A DNA stretch of 25,832 bases from Adlercreutzia sp910585575 (GCF_951801035.1 NZ_CATOKT010000019.1), one strand, 5' to 3'. Numbered from the stretch's first letter, positions 1 through 8,492 are shown. Translations and numbers: made by a program. The notes: generated from the letters alone by a model not told the origin.

Positions 1-539
1 GCCGCTGTCGCCGCGCTGCTGGCGCTGCTCACTGCCGTTTCTACGCGGGCGGCTGCTTTGTTCGCCGCGTCTGCCGCTGTGTTGGCGGCTCCCGCTGCCG
101 TGTTGGCCGCGCTGACTGCTGCGTTTCCGCGCGAAATGAGGTTGTCTATAGCGTCATCCCAGTTCTGCGCGGGCTGCTGCCCCTCGGTGACGCACCGCAG
201 AATCTCGACGGCGAAGCGCTCCGTTGAGTAGCGCACGCCGTCTTTCTCGAACGCGAAATAGGCTTCGTCGGTGTAACCGGCCACGCTGCAAAGCTTGTTT
301 TCGTCAACCGTCACCGTTGCGGCGTTGCCCGAAATGGCGGCAACGGCGCGGTAGTAGTGGCGCTTGTCGGGCAACAGCACTTCAAGGTAGGCCGTGAATC
401 CCGTTAGCGCCGCTTCCGCGCCGCCGTCGTAGATAAGCGCCTTGATGGTGGTTCCGTGCTTGTCGCCCTGACCGACGCGGACAAGGCCAGCGCCCAAGCC
501 GTCCTTGCTAAGGTCTAGTTCAAGCGTGTGCGTGTTCAT
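1..539 (-). CDS. BppU-like baseplate/receptor-binding protein, partial (C-terminus beyond window)
   Basis: The frame is open from an ATG at 539 to the window edge, giving about 179 residues without a stop. The first 115 or so residues resemble the N-terminal domain of phage baseplate upper proteins (BppU / DUF2479). They run from a strand-rich start (NTHTLELDL) through LEVLLPDKRHYYRAV and end in YFAFEKDGVRYSTERFAVEIL, a typical ending for this domain. An Ala/Asn-rich heptad-like stretch follows (NTAAGAANTAADAANKAAA) and is probably a trimeric coiled-coil stalk before a receptor-binding part that lies outside the window. The start overlaps the stop of the preceding gene as ATGA, so translation is probably coupled. 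The domain assignment is from recognition of the pattern, not a search. Confidence 0.75.
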   Translation of the reverse strand, partial: MNTHTLELDLSKDGLGAGLVRVGQGDKHGTTIKALIYDGGAEAALTGFTAYLEVLLPDKRHYYRAVAAISGNAATVTVDENKLCSVAGYTDEAYFAFEKDGVRYSTERFAVEILRCVTEGQQPAQNWDDAIDNLISRGNAAVSAANTAAGAANTAADAANKAAARVETAVSSASSAATA

Positions 540-937
540 CGGCTCTCACCCGCCTTGGTGATCTCGCGCAGGGCGGCAAGCTTCGCGCTGAACGTCTCTA
601 CCGGGTCGCGCACCTGCGCCGGTGGGTCATCGTCTGCCGCCGCGAGCGCCGCCGCTTCGGGAAGCATGAGCGTTTGCAGCGCGTCGAACACGTCAACCAC
701 TGCTTGCATTCGCTCGCCAACATAGACGGGCTGCACAAGCTGCAAAGAACCTTCGGTACCCTTTTGCGGCTTGACTTCCGAAACATCCGCAATGCGCCTG
801 TTGCCGTGGGCATCGACGGCCACGAACACCACGCCTTGCGATGCAGCCGCATTGAGCAATGCGGGGTCAAACTCTGTCACTTGCGCTTCGGTGTTGCTCA
901 ACGGGTCGTGAGCCATGTAGATAACTGTTTCGCCCAT
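536..937 (-). CDS. Hypothetical tail-region protein (133 aa)
   Basis: I do not recognise the family. The start MGETVIYMAHD at 937 is preferred over an upstream extension to 1102 because AAGGGGG lies just upstream of it and because the longer version would run deep into the tail-tip gene. The protein is acidic and Ala-rich. It has a compact N-terminal part with a likely beta hairpin (VVFVAVDAHGNRRIADVSEV) and a C-terminal part likely to be helical (LQTLMLPEAAALAAADDD). It sits between the tail-tip protein and the BppU-like protein, where siphoviruses often encode small baseplate accessory or XkdX-like proteins. It overlaps the next gene by four bases. A structural accessory role is inferred from position only. 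Confidence 0.6.
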   Translation of the reverse strand: MGETVIYMAHDPLSNTEAQVTEFDPALLNAAASQGVVFVAVDAHGNRRIADVSEVKPQKGTEGSLQLVQPVYVGERMQAVVDVFDALQTLMLPEAAALAAADDDPPAQVRDPVETFSAKLAALREITKAGESR

Positions 938-947
938 ATCGTCCCCC

Positions 948-2888
948 TTATCCTGTTCCAACCGTGCCGTATGTGGTGCATAGCCCGTCAATATGCGAAA
1001 TCTTGAAAGTTCCGTAATGCCAGCCAACGCAACCGTTGCCGTTGTCGTGCAGTTCGGAAATGATGGGCTGTGAAATGGTGCCTGTCTGGCATATAGTCGC
1101 AACCGTGCTTATGTCGCTGCTCGCCGCCACCGATATTTGCGGGCTTGAAATCCTCGTGCCGTGCTGTGCTTGAAGCTGCAAGCCTTGGTACAGTTCGCCG
1201 GTCTGCACGTTTCGGAAGTGAGCCGAGAAGTCAATAACGCCGATCTGCACGCCGTTTTCGCTTCCCCGAATCTCCCCGGAAATCAGTTGCAGCAGGTTAG
1301 ACGCAAGGCCGCATGAGAACTGGCCGTTTGCGGTGATGTTGTTTGCTTTCATGTAATTTGTGGTCAACGTCCCGTTGGTCAAATCCCACGTGTTGCGCCC
1401 CCTGTCATCGGTCAGCAGCCCCGCGCGTATGCGGTCGGCTCGCATCGTTCCGGCGTTGATGCAATCGGCGGTCACGCTCGCGCCCGTTATGAACGTCTTC
1501 CAGTTCCATTGCCCGCTGCTCGTAAGGCTCGAAGCAAGGCGGATGCCGCGCCCGGAAATGTTCACGCACCACATACCCGACACGCTTTTGAGCGGCAAGC
1601 CGGTTTCGGGGTTCAAGGGCACGTTGCTGTACAAGCTGCCAAGTTCAAAGGTTTCAACCTTGTAGGTTCCAACTGAATTGAACTGATCGTTAAGCGCGTC
1701 TTGAAGCTGCACCAGCCAGCTAACCGACGTGCCCGCCACCGCGTCATAGGTCGCCGCCGCGCGGCTGCTGTTCTTTAGGGTCTGGCTCACGCTCTGCCAC
1801 ATATCGGCCATGCTGTTAATGAGGTTGCCGAAAGTAACGGTAGCGTCGCCGCCCAGCAAGTCGCGTTCGATCTGCGACACGCGCCCGGTAAGCCTTATGC
1901 CCTCTTCGGTAAAGCCCTTGTCGATTATCGCCACGCGGTCACCAACCGCCGCGCCTTCCCAGCTTCTCCCGAACGCGTACAGGTCAAGCACGCTCGCTTC
2001 ATAGCTAACCTTCGGTTCGCTGACCTCTGCAAGGTACGCTTTCGTTTCCTTTAGAAGCTGCGCGGCATCCTCGCACTGCTCGTTCACGTAGCTTGTGCAA
2101 GCTGGCAGAGCGGTGCCGCTGGCGTTCGGATGCCCCCAAATCTTCGTTGCGGCGGCATCCTCGACGTAGGCTTTGCCGCCGTTGATTGATTCAAAGGTCA
2201 GCCGTCTGCCGTAAGCCCCCGAATCCGTCTCAACGCCCTTGCCGTAGCCGTAGACGCGCGTTTTCGGGTTGTCAGCCGCCACCGTGCGCGTGATGGTCTT
2301 AATGTCCTTCGTCCACGTGAAGCGCTTAGGGCTTGACTGGTTGCCGCGCAGCTTGCGCACGCCGACTTGGCGCGAAACCACCGAAGAACCATTGGTTGTA
2401 ATGGTGGTTTCCAACTCGCCGCCCCACGCTTCCAAAATCTCGGCTATGGATTCGCGGACGCTCTGGTGGTAGAGAACGACGCTTGCGCTTGCGGTCACGT
2501 CGCACGCGCCCACCGCCCAGCGCGTGCCGGTAAGCACGCGGGCAAGCGCCGTTGCAACCTGCCCCGACGGCCTTACATCGTCCGTCCAATCGTCCCAAAG
2601 TTCGGCGATTGAGTTAACGCCCGTGAACTCGGTTTGCAAGGTTCCGTCTTCGCCGTGGGTTCGGCTCGCATCGTCAACAATGTGTTCATGGGTCTTGCCC
2701 TGCGCGTCAACCCAAACGATATAGTCACCCTTGTTCACGTCATCGGAACACGTCACCTTGATTTCGTCGGTGCCGTCCAGCGCTTCGGTGTGCGTCGCCG
2801 CCGTAACGTCCAGCCGCCCAAGGTTTACGCCCCAGCGCGAAAAGCGCGTGAAGCCAACTTTTCTGATTAAAGCCATCTTTCCCGCCAT
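948..2888 (-). CDS. Phage tail tip / prophage endopeptidase tail protein (Tal-like, 646 aa)
   Basis: This large protein follows the distal tail gene, which is the usual place for the tail-associated (Tal, gp18/gp27-like) protein that closes the tail tip. The first 360 residues fit the siphovirus minor structural / endopeptidase-tail family: an N-terminal beta domain (GRLDVTAATHTEALDGTDEI), then a middle region with a VGDRVAIIDKGF turn and LTGRVSQIERDL, as in gp27-type hub folds. After a short helical linker near residue 370, the C-terminal part contains GASVTADCINAGTMRADRI and LTDDRGRNTWDLTNGTLTT. This segment recurs in tail fibre-like ends of prophages from gut Gram-positives. I see no clear peptidase active site. 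Start at 2888 overlaps the Dit gene by 22 bases; ATG at 2876 is an alternative. Confidence 0.8.
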   Translation of the reverse strand: MAGKMALIRKVGFTRFSRWGVNLGRLDVTAATHTEALDGTDEIKVTCSDDVNKGDYIVWVDAQGKTHEHIVDDASRTHGEDGTLQTEFTGVNSIAELWDDWTDDVRPSGQVATALARVLTGTRWAVGACDVTASASVVLYHQSVRESIAEILEAWGGELETTITTNGSSVVSRQVGVRKLRGNQSSPKRFTWTKDIKTITRTVAADNPKTRVYGYGKGVETDSGAYGRRLTFESINGGKAYVEDAAATKIWGHPNASGTALPACTSYVNEQCEDAAQLLKETKAYLAEVSEPKVSYEASVLDLYAFGRSWEGAAVGDRVAIIDKGFTEEGIRLTGRVSQIERDLLGGDATVTFGNLINSMADMWQSVSQTLKNSSRAAATYDAVAGTSVSWLVQLQDALNDQFNSVGTYKVETFELGSLYSNVPLNPETGLPLKSVSGMWCVNISGRGIRLASSLTSSGQWNWKTFITGASVTADCINAGTMRADRIRAGLLTDDRGRNTWDLTNGTLTTNYMKANNITANGQFSCGLASNLLQLISGEIRGSENGVQIGVIDFSAHFRNVQTGELYQGLQLQAQHGTRISSPQISVAASSDISTVATICQTGTISQPIISELHDNGNGCVGWHYGTFKISHIDGLCTTYGTVGTG

Positions 2889-3592
2889 TCCAGCACCGCG
2901 CTGCCGCCGCTTAGTTGCAGGGTCGTGCGGCCATTGATCGTGAAGAAATCCGAATCAAGCGTGACGGCGGCGGCTTGGCTGTTGACGGTCGCCCGCTCTA
3001 GCGCCATGTCAACGCGCACGGTGCTTGTGCTTGTGACGCTCGACGCAAGCTTTACTTGCTCGCCCGTGTCAACGTTCCTGATATACCAAGCCGCGCTTGA
3101 AGACGGCTTAGCGGTGATTGCCAGATGCGCGGGGCGGTTGCCGCCCGCGTTCACCGTGAACGTTCCCGCCTTGACTTCAACGCGGCGCTTGTTGCCGTAA
3201 TAGAACGGATCGCCAACATGGAACGTCACCGTTGTGCTTGGGCAAGCGTCCGTGATCTCGCCAAGGTCTGTTGACCCGCTCACGATTGCCAGAAGGTAGC
3301 GCGTGGGGTCATCGGGAAGCACCAGCGGCGCGGGTTCGTCGGTGCATAGCAGTTCCGCCAGTGCGTGGCGAACCGCCGCCGCGTCCCGCCTGTCATCGCT
3401 TCTTAGCCAAATGTCAACCGGCAGATCATAGCCCCCGAAGTAGGCCGATTTGAACAACTCGCCGTGGCGGCCTGAAACGCTCTCGAAGTTCGCGTTTACA
3501 GGTGCCATGATAGGCCGGTTGACCTTGCAGCTTACAAGGGCGCTTAGGTCGTGCCCGTTGAATATAACGCGGTCGGTCTGCGCCCGCTTCAT
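2867..3592 (-). CDS. Distal tail protein (Dit-like, 241 aa)
   Basis: The protein begins RVIFNGHDLSALV and continues FESVSGRHGELFKSAYFGGYDLPVDIWL. This is the usual N-terminal pattern of the phage tail component / Dit family, which forms the hexameric ring joining the tail tube to the tip. The remainder is a beta-rich galectin-like part (VTFHVGDPFYYGNKRRVEV, ending SGGSAVLEWRERWL). Size and position between tape measure and tail-tip protein are standard. The ATG at 3592 lies two bases after the tape-measure stop and is preferred to a TTG at 3604. No strong ribosome binding site is visible, so translation is probably coupled to the tape measure. Confidence 0.82.
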   Translation of the reverse strand: MKRAQTDRVIFNGHDLSALVSCKVNRPIMAPVNANFESVSGRHGELFKSAYFGGYDLPVDIWLRSDDRRDAAAVRHALAELLCTDEPAPLVLPDDPTRYLLAIVSGSTDLGEITDACPSTTVTFHVGDPFYYGNKRRVEVKAGTFTVNAGGNRPAHLAITAKPSSSAAWYIRNVDTGEQVKLASSVTSTSTVRVDMALERATVNSQAAAVTLDSDFFTINGRTTLQLSGGSAVLEWRERWL

Positions 3593-3593
3593 C

Positions 3594-6146
3594 TTACGTT
3601 GCAACGCTCACACCCCTTTGCTTTAGCTTGCTTGCAATCCCAAGGCCGATTTGCTGGCCTGTCTGGTACGCGTCCGCATTGCCCGCAACCGTCGCGTTGA
3701 CCTCGACGCTGACGGCGATTTGCTGCGCGGGCTGTCCGCCGTTGAACGCGTTGTTAACCGCGCGTTCGATGAAGTCCCATAGCTGCTTTTCAGGCGCCAC
3801 GTACTCGCCGCCCGCTTCGCCAACGCCGATGATCGAAGCTTTGTCGAAGTAGCCGCCGCGTGCGTACCAGTCAACGGACACGCTAGGCAGCTTGATTGGG
3901 CCAACGTCATTCCAAGAAACGTTGAAGTGCGGCATCTTGATTTTCGGCAACTCAATCTTGATGCCGCCGAAGATGCTCATAATCTTGCCCGGTATGTCCT
4001 TTATGAAGTTCCACGCGTTTTCAATGGGGTTCTTCATGAAGTCTCGAACACTGTTGAACACGCCGTTTACCTTCTCGCCCAAGCCCGGAAAGCCCAGCTT
4101 GTTGCCTATGGCATCGGCGACGCGCACGGCGTTTTGCTGCGCGTTGTCCATCTTCTGGCTGATGTTGTCCTTGATCGCGTTAAAGGCGTTGGCGGCTTCG
4201 GCCTTGGCGGTTGACCAGTCGCCGGAAAGGGCGGCTTGCAGGGCGCTGCCCGCGCTGCTGCCCACCTGCTTTGCCGTGTTCATGTCGTTTTGCACGGTGG
4301 AAGCAATTCCGCCGAAGTACGTTTGCGTGGCGGTCTGTAGGGTGTTCCACTTGTCGGAAACCCAATCAGCCGCGCCCTGTGCCTTTTCGGAAACGGTGCT
4401 TTTGATGTTCTCCCAAGCGTTGCTTGCGTCCTGCTTGAAGCCTTCCCATTTGCTCGCAACATCGCTTTTGAACTGCTCAACGCCGCTTGTAACGTCGTTC
4501 CAAACGCCGCCCCAGAACTCACCGGCACCGCTAAGGAAGTCACAAACGCCCTGCCACTTCTCCGAAATCCAGCCGGTGAAGTCAGCCCACATCTGCTTGC
4601 CCGTCTCGGTCTGCGTGAAGAACCACGTAAGACCGGCCACCGCCGCGCTTACCGCTGCGATGCCAAGGCCGATAGGGTTAGCGGTGATAAGGCCGGTTAG
4701 GCTCTTCCATCCGCCGCCAAGACCGCCGAACTTCCCGCCCAGCCCGTCGGCCTTTCCGCCAAGGTCAACGAAGCCGCCCGCAATGCTCTTGATCGCGCCG
4801 CCGATGGGCGCGGCGCTCTGCATGAACTTGCCAACGGCGGTAGTAACCCCGCCGAACGCCAGCACGCCTAGCCCAAGGTTCTTGACTAGTTCTTGCTGCT
4901 CCGGCGACAGCGATTTGAACCAATCCGAAGCGGCTTGAAGCGCCGGTGTCAGCTTGCCTAGAATCTCGCTGCCAATTTCGGTTACCATCTGCTTTACCGG
5001 CAAGGCCGCTTCGCCCATTTCGCGCATGGATGTTTCAAGTTCGTTTTGCGCGTCGCGGCTTGCCAACAAGTCTTTGTTGGTTTCCTGAAACGCCTTGCCA
5101 GCATCCCCGTAAACGCCCGCCAGCGCGTCCGTTACAAGGGTCGCGCGTTCCTGCTCGGTCTTGCACGCCGCCAGTGCTTCGTTAAAAGCGTCTTCCTTGG
5201 TCTGACCCTCTGCAATGGCCTTGTTGAAAGCTGCTTGTGCGGCAGAATTGCCGGAAAGGGCGTTGCTCCACTGCTCGGCGCTAGCCGTTGACCAGTTGAG
5301 CGCGTCGGCGAAACTGCCGGTTACCGCGCCGGTGTGCGCGGTTTCCTGCGCCGTTTCTGCCAAGTTCTCCAACGGCAGCGCGTCGCCGAATGTGGCATAG
5401 GCACCGGCTGCAATGTCAGTCCACTTCTTCAATTCCTCTTCGTCTTGCGTGAGCCTGATTAGGTTCTGGCTCGCTTCGGTGGCGGTGTCGCCGTCGCCCA
5501 AGATGCGGTAGAAGTTCGCATAGGTGGTCTGCGCTTGCTCAACGGTGCTTCCGGCGCTGGTGAAAGCGGTTTCAAGCTGGTTGTTCTTGGCTATGGCCTC
5601 TTCTTGGCTCTCCGCAAGGGCGGTCAGGCCGGTTGCCGCCGCCGTGATGCCGCCGGAAATAGCAAGCCCGCCGCGCTCAACGCCCTTGCCCGCCTTTTCC
5701 AGCTTGTCGGCGTTATCTTCGATGGTCTGGCCGAACTTGTATAGCTTGGTTTTCGACGCTTCGGCTTCGCGCGACGTTTCGGCAAGTTCCTTGCCGTACG
5801 ATTCAAGCTGGTTTTCGCATTGCAAGATAGTGCGTTTAAGGCTGTCGTATTGCCGTTCCTCTTCGGCGGTCAGCCTAGCGCCGCTCTGCTGTTTCGCTTC
5901 AAGCTGCGCAAGCGCCTGTTTGTACGCGTCCAACTTCTGTTGCGTCTCGCCATAGGCGCTGTTTAGCGCCTTGACCTTCTGTTGCAGCAAGTCGGTATTG
6001 CCCGGATTGAACTTCAAAGACTTGTCGATTTCCTTCAAGTCCGCTTGGGTCTTCTTGGATTCGCTAGAAACCTTCTTCAAAGCCCCTTGAAGTTCGGTAG
6101 TGTCGCCGCCGAACTTGATAACAAGCCCTTTGTAGCTTACCGCCAT
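3594..6146 (-). CDS. Tail tape measure protein (850 aa)
   Basis: The protein sets tail length and is later released into the host envelope. Residues 1-160 are a charged coiled coil starting YKGLVIKFGGDTTELQGALKKV, the usual opening of tape measures in Gram-positive phages. Residues 160-420 are the TP901-type tape-measure core, with many Ala/Gln helices. A Gly-rich hydrophobic segment at about 430-520 (LGLGVLAFGGVTTAVGKF and IGLGIAAVSAAVAGLTWFF) is the likely membrane-inserting part. The rest is Trp-rich amphipathic repeats (WEGFKQDASNAWENIKSTV) and a glycine-poor tail. AAGGTG lies eight bases upstream of the ATG. If the usual ratio of about 1.5 angstrom per residue holds, the tail would be roughly 125 nm (inference). 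Confidence 0.95.
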   Translation of the reverse strand: MAVSYKGLVIKFGGDTTELQGALKKVSSESKKTQADLKEIDKSLKFNPGNTDLLQQKVKALNSAYGETQQKLDAYKQALAQLEAKQQSGARLTAEEERQYDSLKRTILQCENQLESYGKELAETSREAEASKTKLYKFGQTIEDNADKLEKAGKGVERGGLAISGGITAAATGLTALAESQEEAIAKNNQLETAFTSAGSTVEQAQTTYANFYRILGDGDTATEASQNLIRLTQDEEELKKWTDIAAGAYATFGDALPLENLAETAQETAHTGAVTGSFADALNWSTASAEQWSNALSGNSAAQAAFNKAIAEGQTKEDAFNEALAACKTEQERATLVTDALAGVYGDAGKAFQETNKDLLASRDAQNELETSMREMGEAALPVKQMVTEIGSEILGKLTPALQAASDWFKSLSPEQQELVKNLGLGVLAFGGVTTAVGKFMQSAAPIGGAIKSIAGGFVDLGGKADGLGGKFGGLGGGWKSLTGLITANPIGLGIAAVSAAVAGLTWFFTQTETGKQMWADFTGWISEKWQGVCDFLSGAGEFWGGVWNDVTSGVEQFKSDVASKWEGFKQDASNAWENIKSTVSEKAQGAADWVSDKWNTLQTATQTYFGGIASTVQNDMNTAKQVGSSAGSALQAALSGDWSTAKAEAANAFNAIKDNISQKMDNAQQNAVRVADAIGNKLGFPGLGEKVNGVFNSVRDFMKNPIENAWNFIKDIPGKIMSIFGGIKIELPKIKMPHFNVSWNDVGPIKLPSVSVDWYARGGYFDKASIIGVGEAGGEYVAPEKQLWDFIERAVNNAFNGGQPAQQIAVSVEVNATVAGNADAYQTGQQIGLGIASKLKQRGVSVAT

Positions 6147-6192
6147 GCCGGTTCACCTTCTTTCAATTCTCAAAGTGCATGAGCGCTTCAAA

Positions 6193-6216
6193 CACCGCGC
6201 CCGCGCGGGTGCGGTG
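6193..6216. promoter_or_regulatory. GC-rich stem-loop between tail chaperone and tape measure genes
   Basis: CACCGCGCCC at 6193-6202 pairs with GGGTGCGGTG at 6207-6216 around a GCGC loop, with one G-T pair. On the minus strand it is followed by TTTGAAG, too short for a convincing terminator. It sits in the only sizeable gap in the tail cluster (84 bases). It could reduce read-through or protect mRNA ends between chaperone and tape measure messages, but the function is a guess. Confidence 0.35.
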
Positions 6217-6230
6217 CCGTGAAACGTTCA

Positions 6231-6509
6231 CTAGCCCCAAAATGCCGCTTCGGCCTTGCGTGCCTTTTCGTCGTCTTCGTAGTTGGCGACGGCATCGGCG
6301 TAGAACGCGTGAATCTCCAACAGGTCTTTGACCTGCCGGAAGCTAAGTTGCTGCAAATCGGTGATGGAAAGCCCGCATTGCTGGCAGTTGTACAGATAAC
6401 GCGCGTCGCACGCGTCTGACAGGTTGCTAGGCAGTGGCGGCGCTGGCTGCTTCGGCGGGCGCGGCTTCCACTCCATCGGGCGTTGAAGGAAAAAAGTTAT
6501 CCTCGACAA
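6231..6509 (-). CDS. Tail assembly chaperone, T extension made by frameshift from the G gene
   Basis: This frame has no convincing start of its own: the only early candidate is a TTG at 6509, inside the G gene and without a ribosome binding site. It lies in the +1 frame relative to G. The overlap contains six T residues on the coding strand (complement of 6490-6495) read AAC TTT TTT CCT in the G frame. A tRNA-Phe on the second TTT could slip forward to TTC, its better match. The fusion would start at 6834 and end at 6231, about 200 residues. The T part holds CDARYLYNCQQCGLSITDLQQLSFRQVKDLLEIHAFYADAV, like the helical T domains that bind the tape measure. A later shift in the overlap, for example at CCC G, cannot be excluded. 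Confidence 0.75.
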   Translation of the reverse strand: MSRITFFLQRPMEWKPRPPKQPAPPLPSNLSDACDARYLYNCQQCGLSITDLQQLSFRQVKDLLEIHAFYADAVANYEDDEKARKAEAAFWG

Positions 6510-6834
6510 TGCCCATCACGTCAGCCGCCCAACCGTCCCCCTTCTGTAGGTCGAATGCGGCGGGCGGAAGCGATTTCACCCACTTGTCAAAGCCAAGCCC
6601 CCAACGCGGCTTCGCGGTCTTGATGCACGCATAGGCGATTTCAAGAAGCGCCGTCATCGACGGCATACCGCAAGACTTCATCGTTTCAACGATCATGCCC
6701 ACGTCTTCGTTAATGTCCTTGGGGCGCGTCGCGCCGTTGGGCTTCTCAACGCTGAACGTGCGCGAAAACACAATGGGCGTGAAGCCATTGAAGGTGGCTT
6801 CAAACTCCATCCCGTCGCCGAAGTCGATAACCAT
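6427..6834 (-). CDS. Tail assembly chaperone, G-type (135 aa)
   Basis: This small acidic protein lies between the major tail protein and the tape measure, the position of the lambda G protein and its analogues. It coats the tape measure during tail assembly. The N-terminus is beta-rich (MVIDFGDGMEFEATFNGFTPIVFSRTF) and is followed by helices (MIVETMKSCGMPSMTALLEIAYACIKTA), then an Ala/Pro-rich tail that ends at TAG 6427-6429. The start codon overlaps the stop of the major tail gene (TAATG). Its last 27 or so codons overlap a second frame that continues to 6231, the arrangement expected when a minority of ribosomes shift frame to make a G-T fusion. Confidence 0.82.
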   Translation of the reverse strand: MVIDFGDGMEFEATFNGFTPIVFSRTFSVEKPNGATRPKDINEDVGMIVETMKSCGMPSMTALLEIAYACIKTAKPRWGLGFDKWVKSLPPAAFDLQKGDGWAADVMGIVEDNFFPSTPDGVEAAPAEAASAATA

Positions 6835-7472
6835 TACTCGCCCCCGTTCTCGGCGGGCGTGCCGGTGTCTTCCGCTTCGGCCTTGCGCTCTAGCAGCCCG
6901 TCAGTTTTGACGGCATCGAAGAACGTTTCATAGTCAGGCAGACCCGTGAAGCTGTCATAGCCGCTCGTGCGGTCATCGGCTGTGCCGCCGGGGGGAACAA
7001 CGGGCTTCCACGTAAAGGGATAGTCAAGCTGCGTGATCTCCGGCGTGTCGCTGTTGGTGGTGAGGGTCTGCGACGGCTTGGCAAGCTGGCACATCAGCAG
7101 ACAGCGGCGGCGGCCTGTGACGCGTCCGGGCTGCTCGCACATGAAAGCGAACTTCTTTGGCTTCTTGTTGGCTTTCAGGTTGGTGCGTCCGTCTGCCGTG
7201 ATCTCGTAGCCCACCAGATCAGCGATAAGCTGCCGAAGTTCCGGGGTGCCCTCGGTATCGTAGAAACTCATGGTGCCGCTGCCGCCGTTGTCTTGCTGCT
7301 CTTCCAACCAAACTTCGTTGTCCGCGTGGCTGGTGCCCGTCTCAACGCTCGGCTCCATGCCGATTTCAACGGTACCGGCAACATGCACCGGCTTTTCGTA
7401 GGTAAGCTTGTCTTCGTCAAGGACGATCGCGAAATGAGAATTGCGAACGCCGAAAAAACCATTGCGTGCCAT
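6834..7472 (-). CDS. Major tail (tube) protein (212 aa)
   Basis: This is the tail tube subunit, like the phi13-type major tail proteins of Gram-positive siphoviruses. It starts MARNGFFGVRNSHFAIVLDEDKLTYEKP and has the family-typical VEIGMEPSVETGTSHADNEV and beta hairpins (KKFAFMCEQPGRVTGRRRCLLM, SDTPEITQLDYPFTWKPVV). The last 30 residues are acidic and Gly/Glu-rich, probably a flexible tail. The ATG at 7472 has AGGAG eight bases upstream. A TTG two codons earlier is too close to that site. It follows the tail terminator gene and precedes the chaperones, the standard order. Confidence 0.88.
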   Translation of the reverse strand: MARNGFFGVRNSHFAIVLDEDKLTYEKPVHVAGTVEIGMEPSVETGTSHADNEVWLEEQQDNGGSGTMSFYDTEGTPELRQLIADLVGYEITADGRTNLKANKKPKKFAFMCEQPGRVTGRRRCLLMCQLAKPSQTLTTNSDTPEITQLDYPFTWKPVVPPGGTADDRTSGYDSFTGLPDYETFFDAVKTDGLLERKAEAEDTGTPAENGGE

Positions 7473-7487
7473 TTTCAAGGCTCCTAT

Positions 7488-7814
7488 CTACTCGGTTACG
7501 TTGACGGTGAACGACGCTTCAATGAGCCGTTCGCCGTCTAGGTGTGTTATTGCTTTCTCGAATGCGCAGCCGGACGCGTCCAGCGCGTCGGCAATCTTGC
7601 TTTCAAGGTCATATGAGCGCTGCGCGGTGTAAAGCAAGATTTCGTAGGGCATCCAACGCGCCCAAGCGGCATTGTCGGCATAGGCCGTTTCGCCAAAGCC
7701 CGCTTCAAGGCTCATGTAGGGCGGGGCGGGCTTGTCATCGTCTGAAAAGCCCTCGTTAGCCCAAGGGATGCCCAGACCGTCAAGCACGCCGCAAAGCTGG
7801 TCAAGCGTTATCAC
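7488..7814 (-). CDS. Tail terminator / minor tail protein (108 aa)
   Basis: Position between the HK97-gp10-like protein and the major tail protein fits the tail terminator, which caps the tube at the head-proximal end. The sequence contains GLGIPWANEGFSDDDKPAPPYMSL and ends in a beta strand (ERLIEASFTVNVTE). YEILLYTAQRSYDLESKIADAL matches the alpha-beta pattern of gpU-like terminators, where a helix follows a strand. The start is GTG at 7814, overlapping the previous stop as GTGA. Assignment rests on order and fold pattern rather than a strong motif. Confidence 0.65.
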   Translation of the reverse strand: MITLDQLCGVLDGLGIPWANEGFSDDDKPAPPYMSLEAGFGETAYADNAAWARWMPYEILLYTAQRSYDLESKIADALDASGCAFEKAITHLDGERLIEASFTVNVTE

Positions 7815-8191
7815 GTCGCATCACCGCCCGCCGCGAACTCGCGCCCCACCTCTTCGGCCACGGCTGCAATAACGCCGTCACCCGGCGCAACACCGTAGGT
7901 CTTGCCGGTCTGGTTCTTGACCTTGTGGCCTTTTTCAAGCAGGTGCGTTAGCTGGTATTGTTTGTTATGCACCGTCACTTCAACGCCCTGTTCCAAGCTT
8001 GCGTGGTCTACGGTGCTAGTCCAGCCCTTCGCGTACTTGCCGGAACGCTTGCGGCTCTCGGCTTTCAGGCGCTTCACTGCTTCTTTGCCAGCGGCGGCGG
8101 CTCTCTGCTCCAACACCGCTTCGTTTTCGCCTATGCAGTCGCGCATGGCGGCGGCAATCTCGCGTTCAATGTCGTTGCTAACCCTGCTCAC
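7811..8191 (-). CDS. HK97 gp10-like head-tail joining / tail completion protein (126 aa)
   Basis: Basic, helix-rich N-terminus (VSNDIEREIAAAMRDCIGENEAV) followed by LKAESRKRSGKYAKGWTS and LTHLLEKGHKVKNQTGKTYGVAPG. The GxY.KGW and LLE.GH segments are the hallmark of the HK97 gp10 family. Its members sit between the head-closure protein and the tail terminator. The GTG start at 8191 is chosen because AGAGGGTGG lies upstream at good spacing. A TTG at 8212 has no such site. The gene overlaps its upstream neighbour by 14 bases. Confidence 0.82.
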   Translation of the reverse strand: MSRVSNDIEREIAAAMRDCIGENEAVLEQRAAAAGKEAVKRLKAESRKRSGKYAKGWTSTVDHASLEQGVEVTVHNKQYQLTHLLEKGHKVKNQTGKTYGVAPGDGVIAAVAEEVGREFAAGGDAT

Positions 8192-8492
8192 GGTCGCCCA
8201 CCCTCTCAACAAGCGTTAGCCGCACGTTGTCCGGCGAACGCTCCGCACGCTCAACGGCAAGCAACGCGCCGTTGAACTTCACCAGCGTTTCGCCGCGATA
8301 GGCGCACGCCCTCAACTCGATTACCGCTTGCGGCTTGATGCCCGCCGCGCTGGCGGCGTAGTAAGCTGCCGCGCTGATGCTGTAGACGTTGCAAGGAACG
8401 TCCCGGAACGCAAGCGAAGTGGACACAACGCCGCGCTTGTCGCGCGTCTGCGTCTCGGTGGCAAGCTGGCACGTGCCAGCCCACATACTCAT
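8178..8492 (-). CDS. Head closure / head-tail adaptor protein (104 aa)
   Basis: A small beta-rich protein (CQLATETQTRDKRGVVSTSLAFRDVP and ETLVKFNGALLAVERAERSPDNVRLTLVERV) in the position of SPP1 gp16 / HK97 gp9-type head-closure proteins. The dense pattern of short strands fits that fold, but I see no diagnostic motif. The ATG at 8492 overlaps the preceding stop as ATGA. An upstream extension to 8546 would lie wholly inside the neighbouring gene and is rejected. Confidence 0.6.
   Translation of the reverse strand: MSMWAGTCQLATETQTRDKRGVVSTSLAFRDVPCNVYSISAAAYYAASAAGIKPQAVIELRACAYRGETLVKFNGALLAVERAERSPDNVRLTLVERVGDREQG

Noticed and set aside
938..1102. N-terminal extension of the 133-aa tail-region protein
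   Set aside because: It would overlap the tail-tip gene by about 155 bases, and the internal start has a strong ribosome binding site.
3892..4938. Plus-strand 348-codon open frame
   Set aside because: It is antisense to the tape measure gene, has low-complexity Pro/Ala/Leu content and no start signal.
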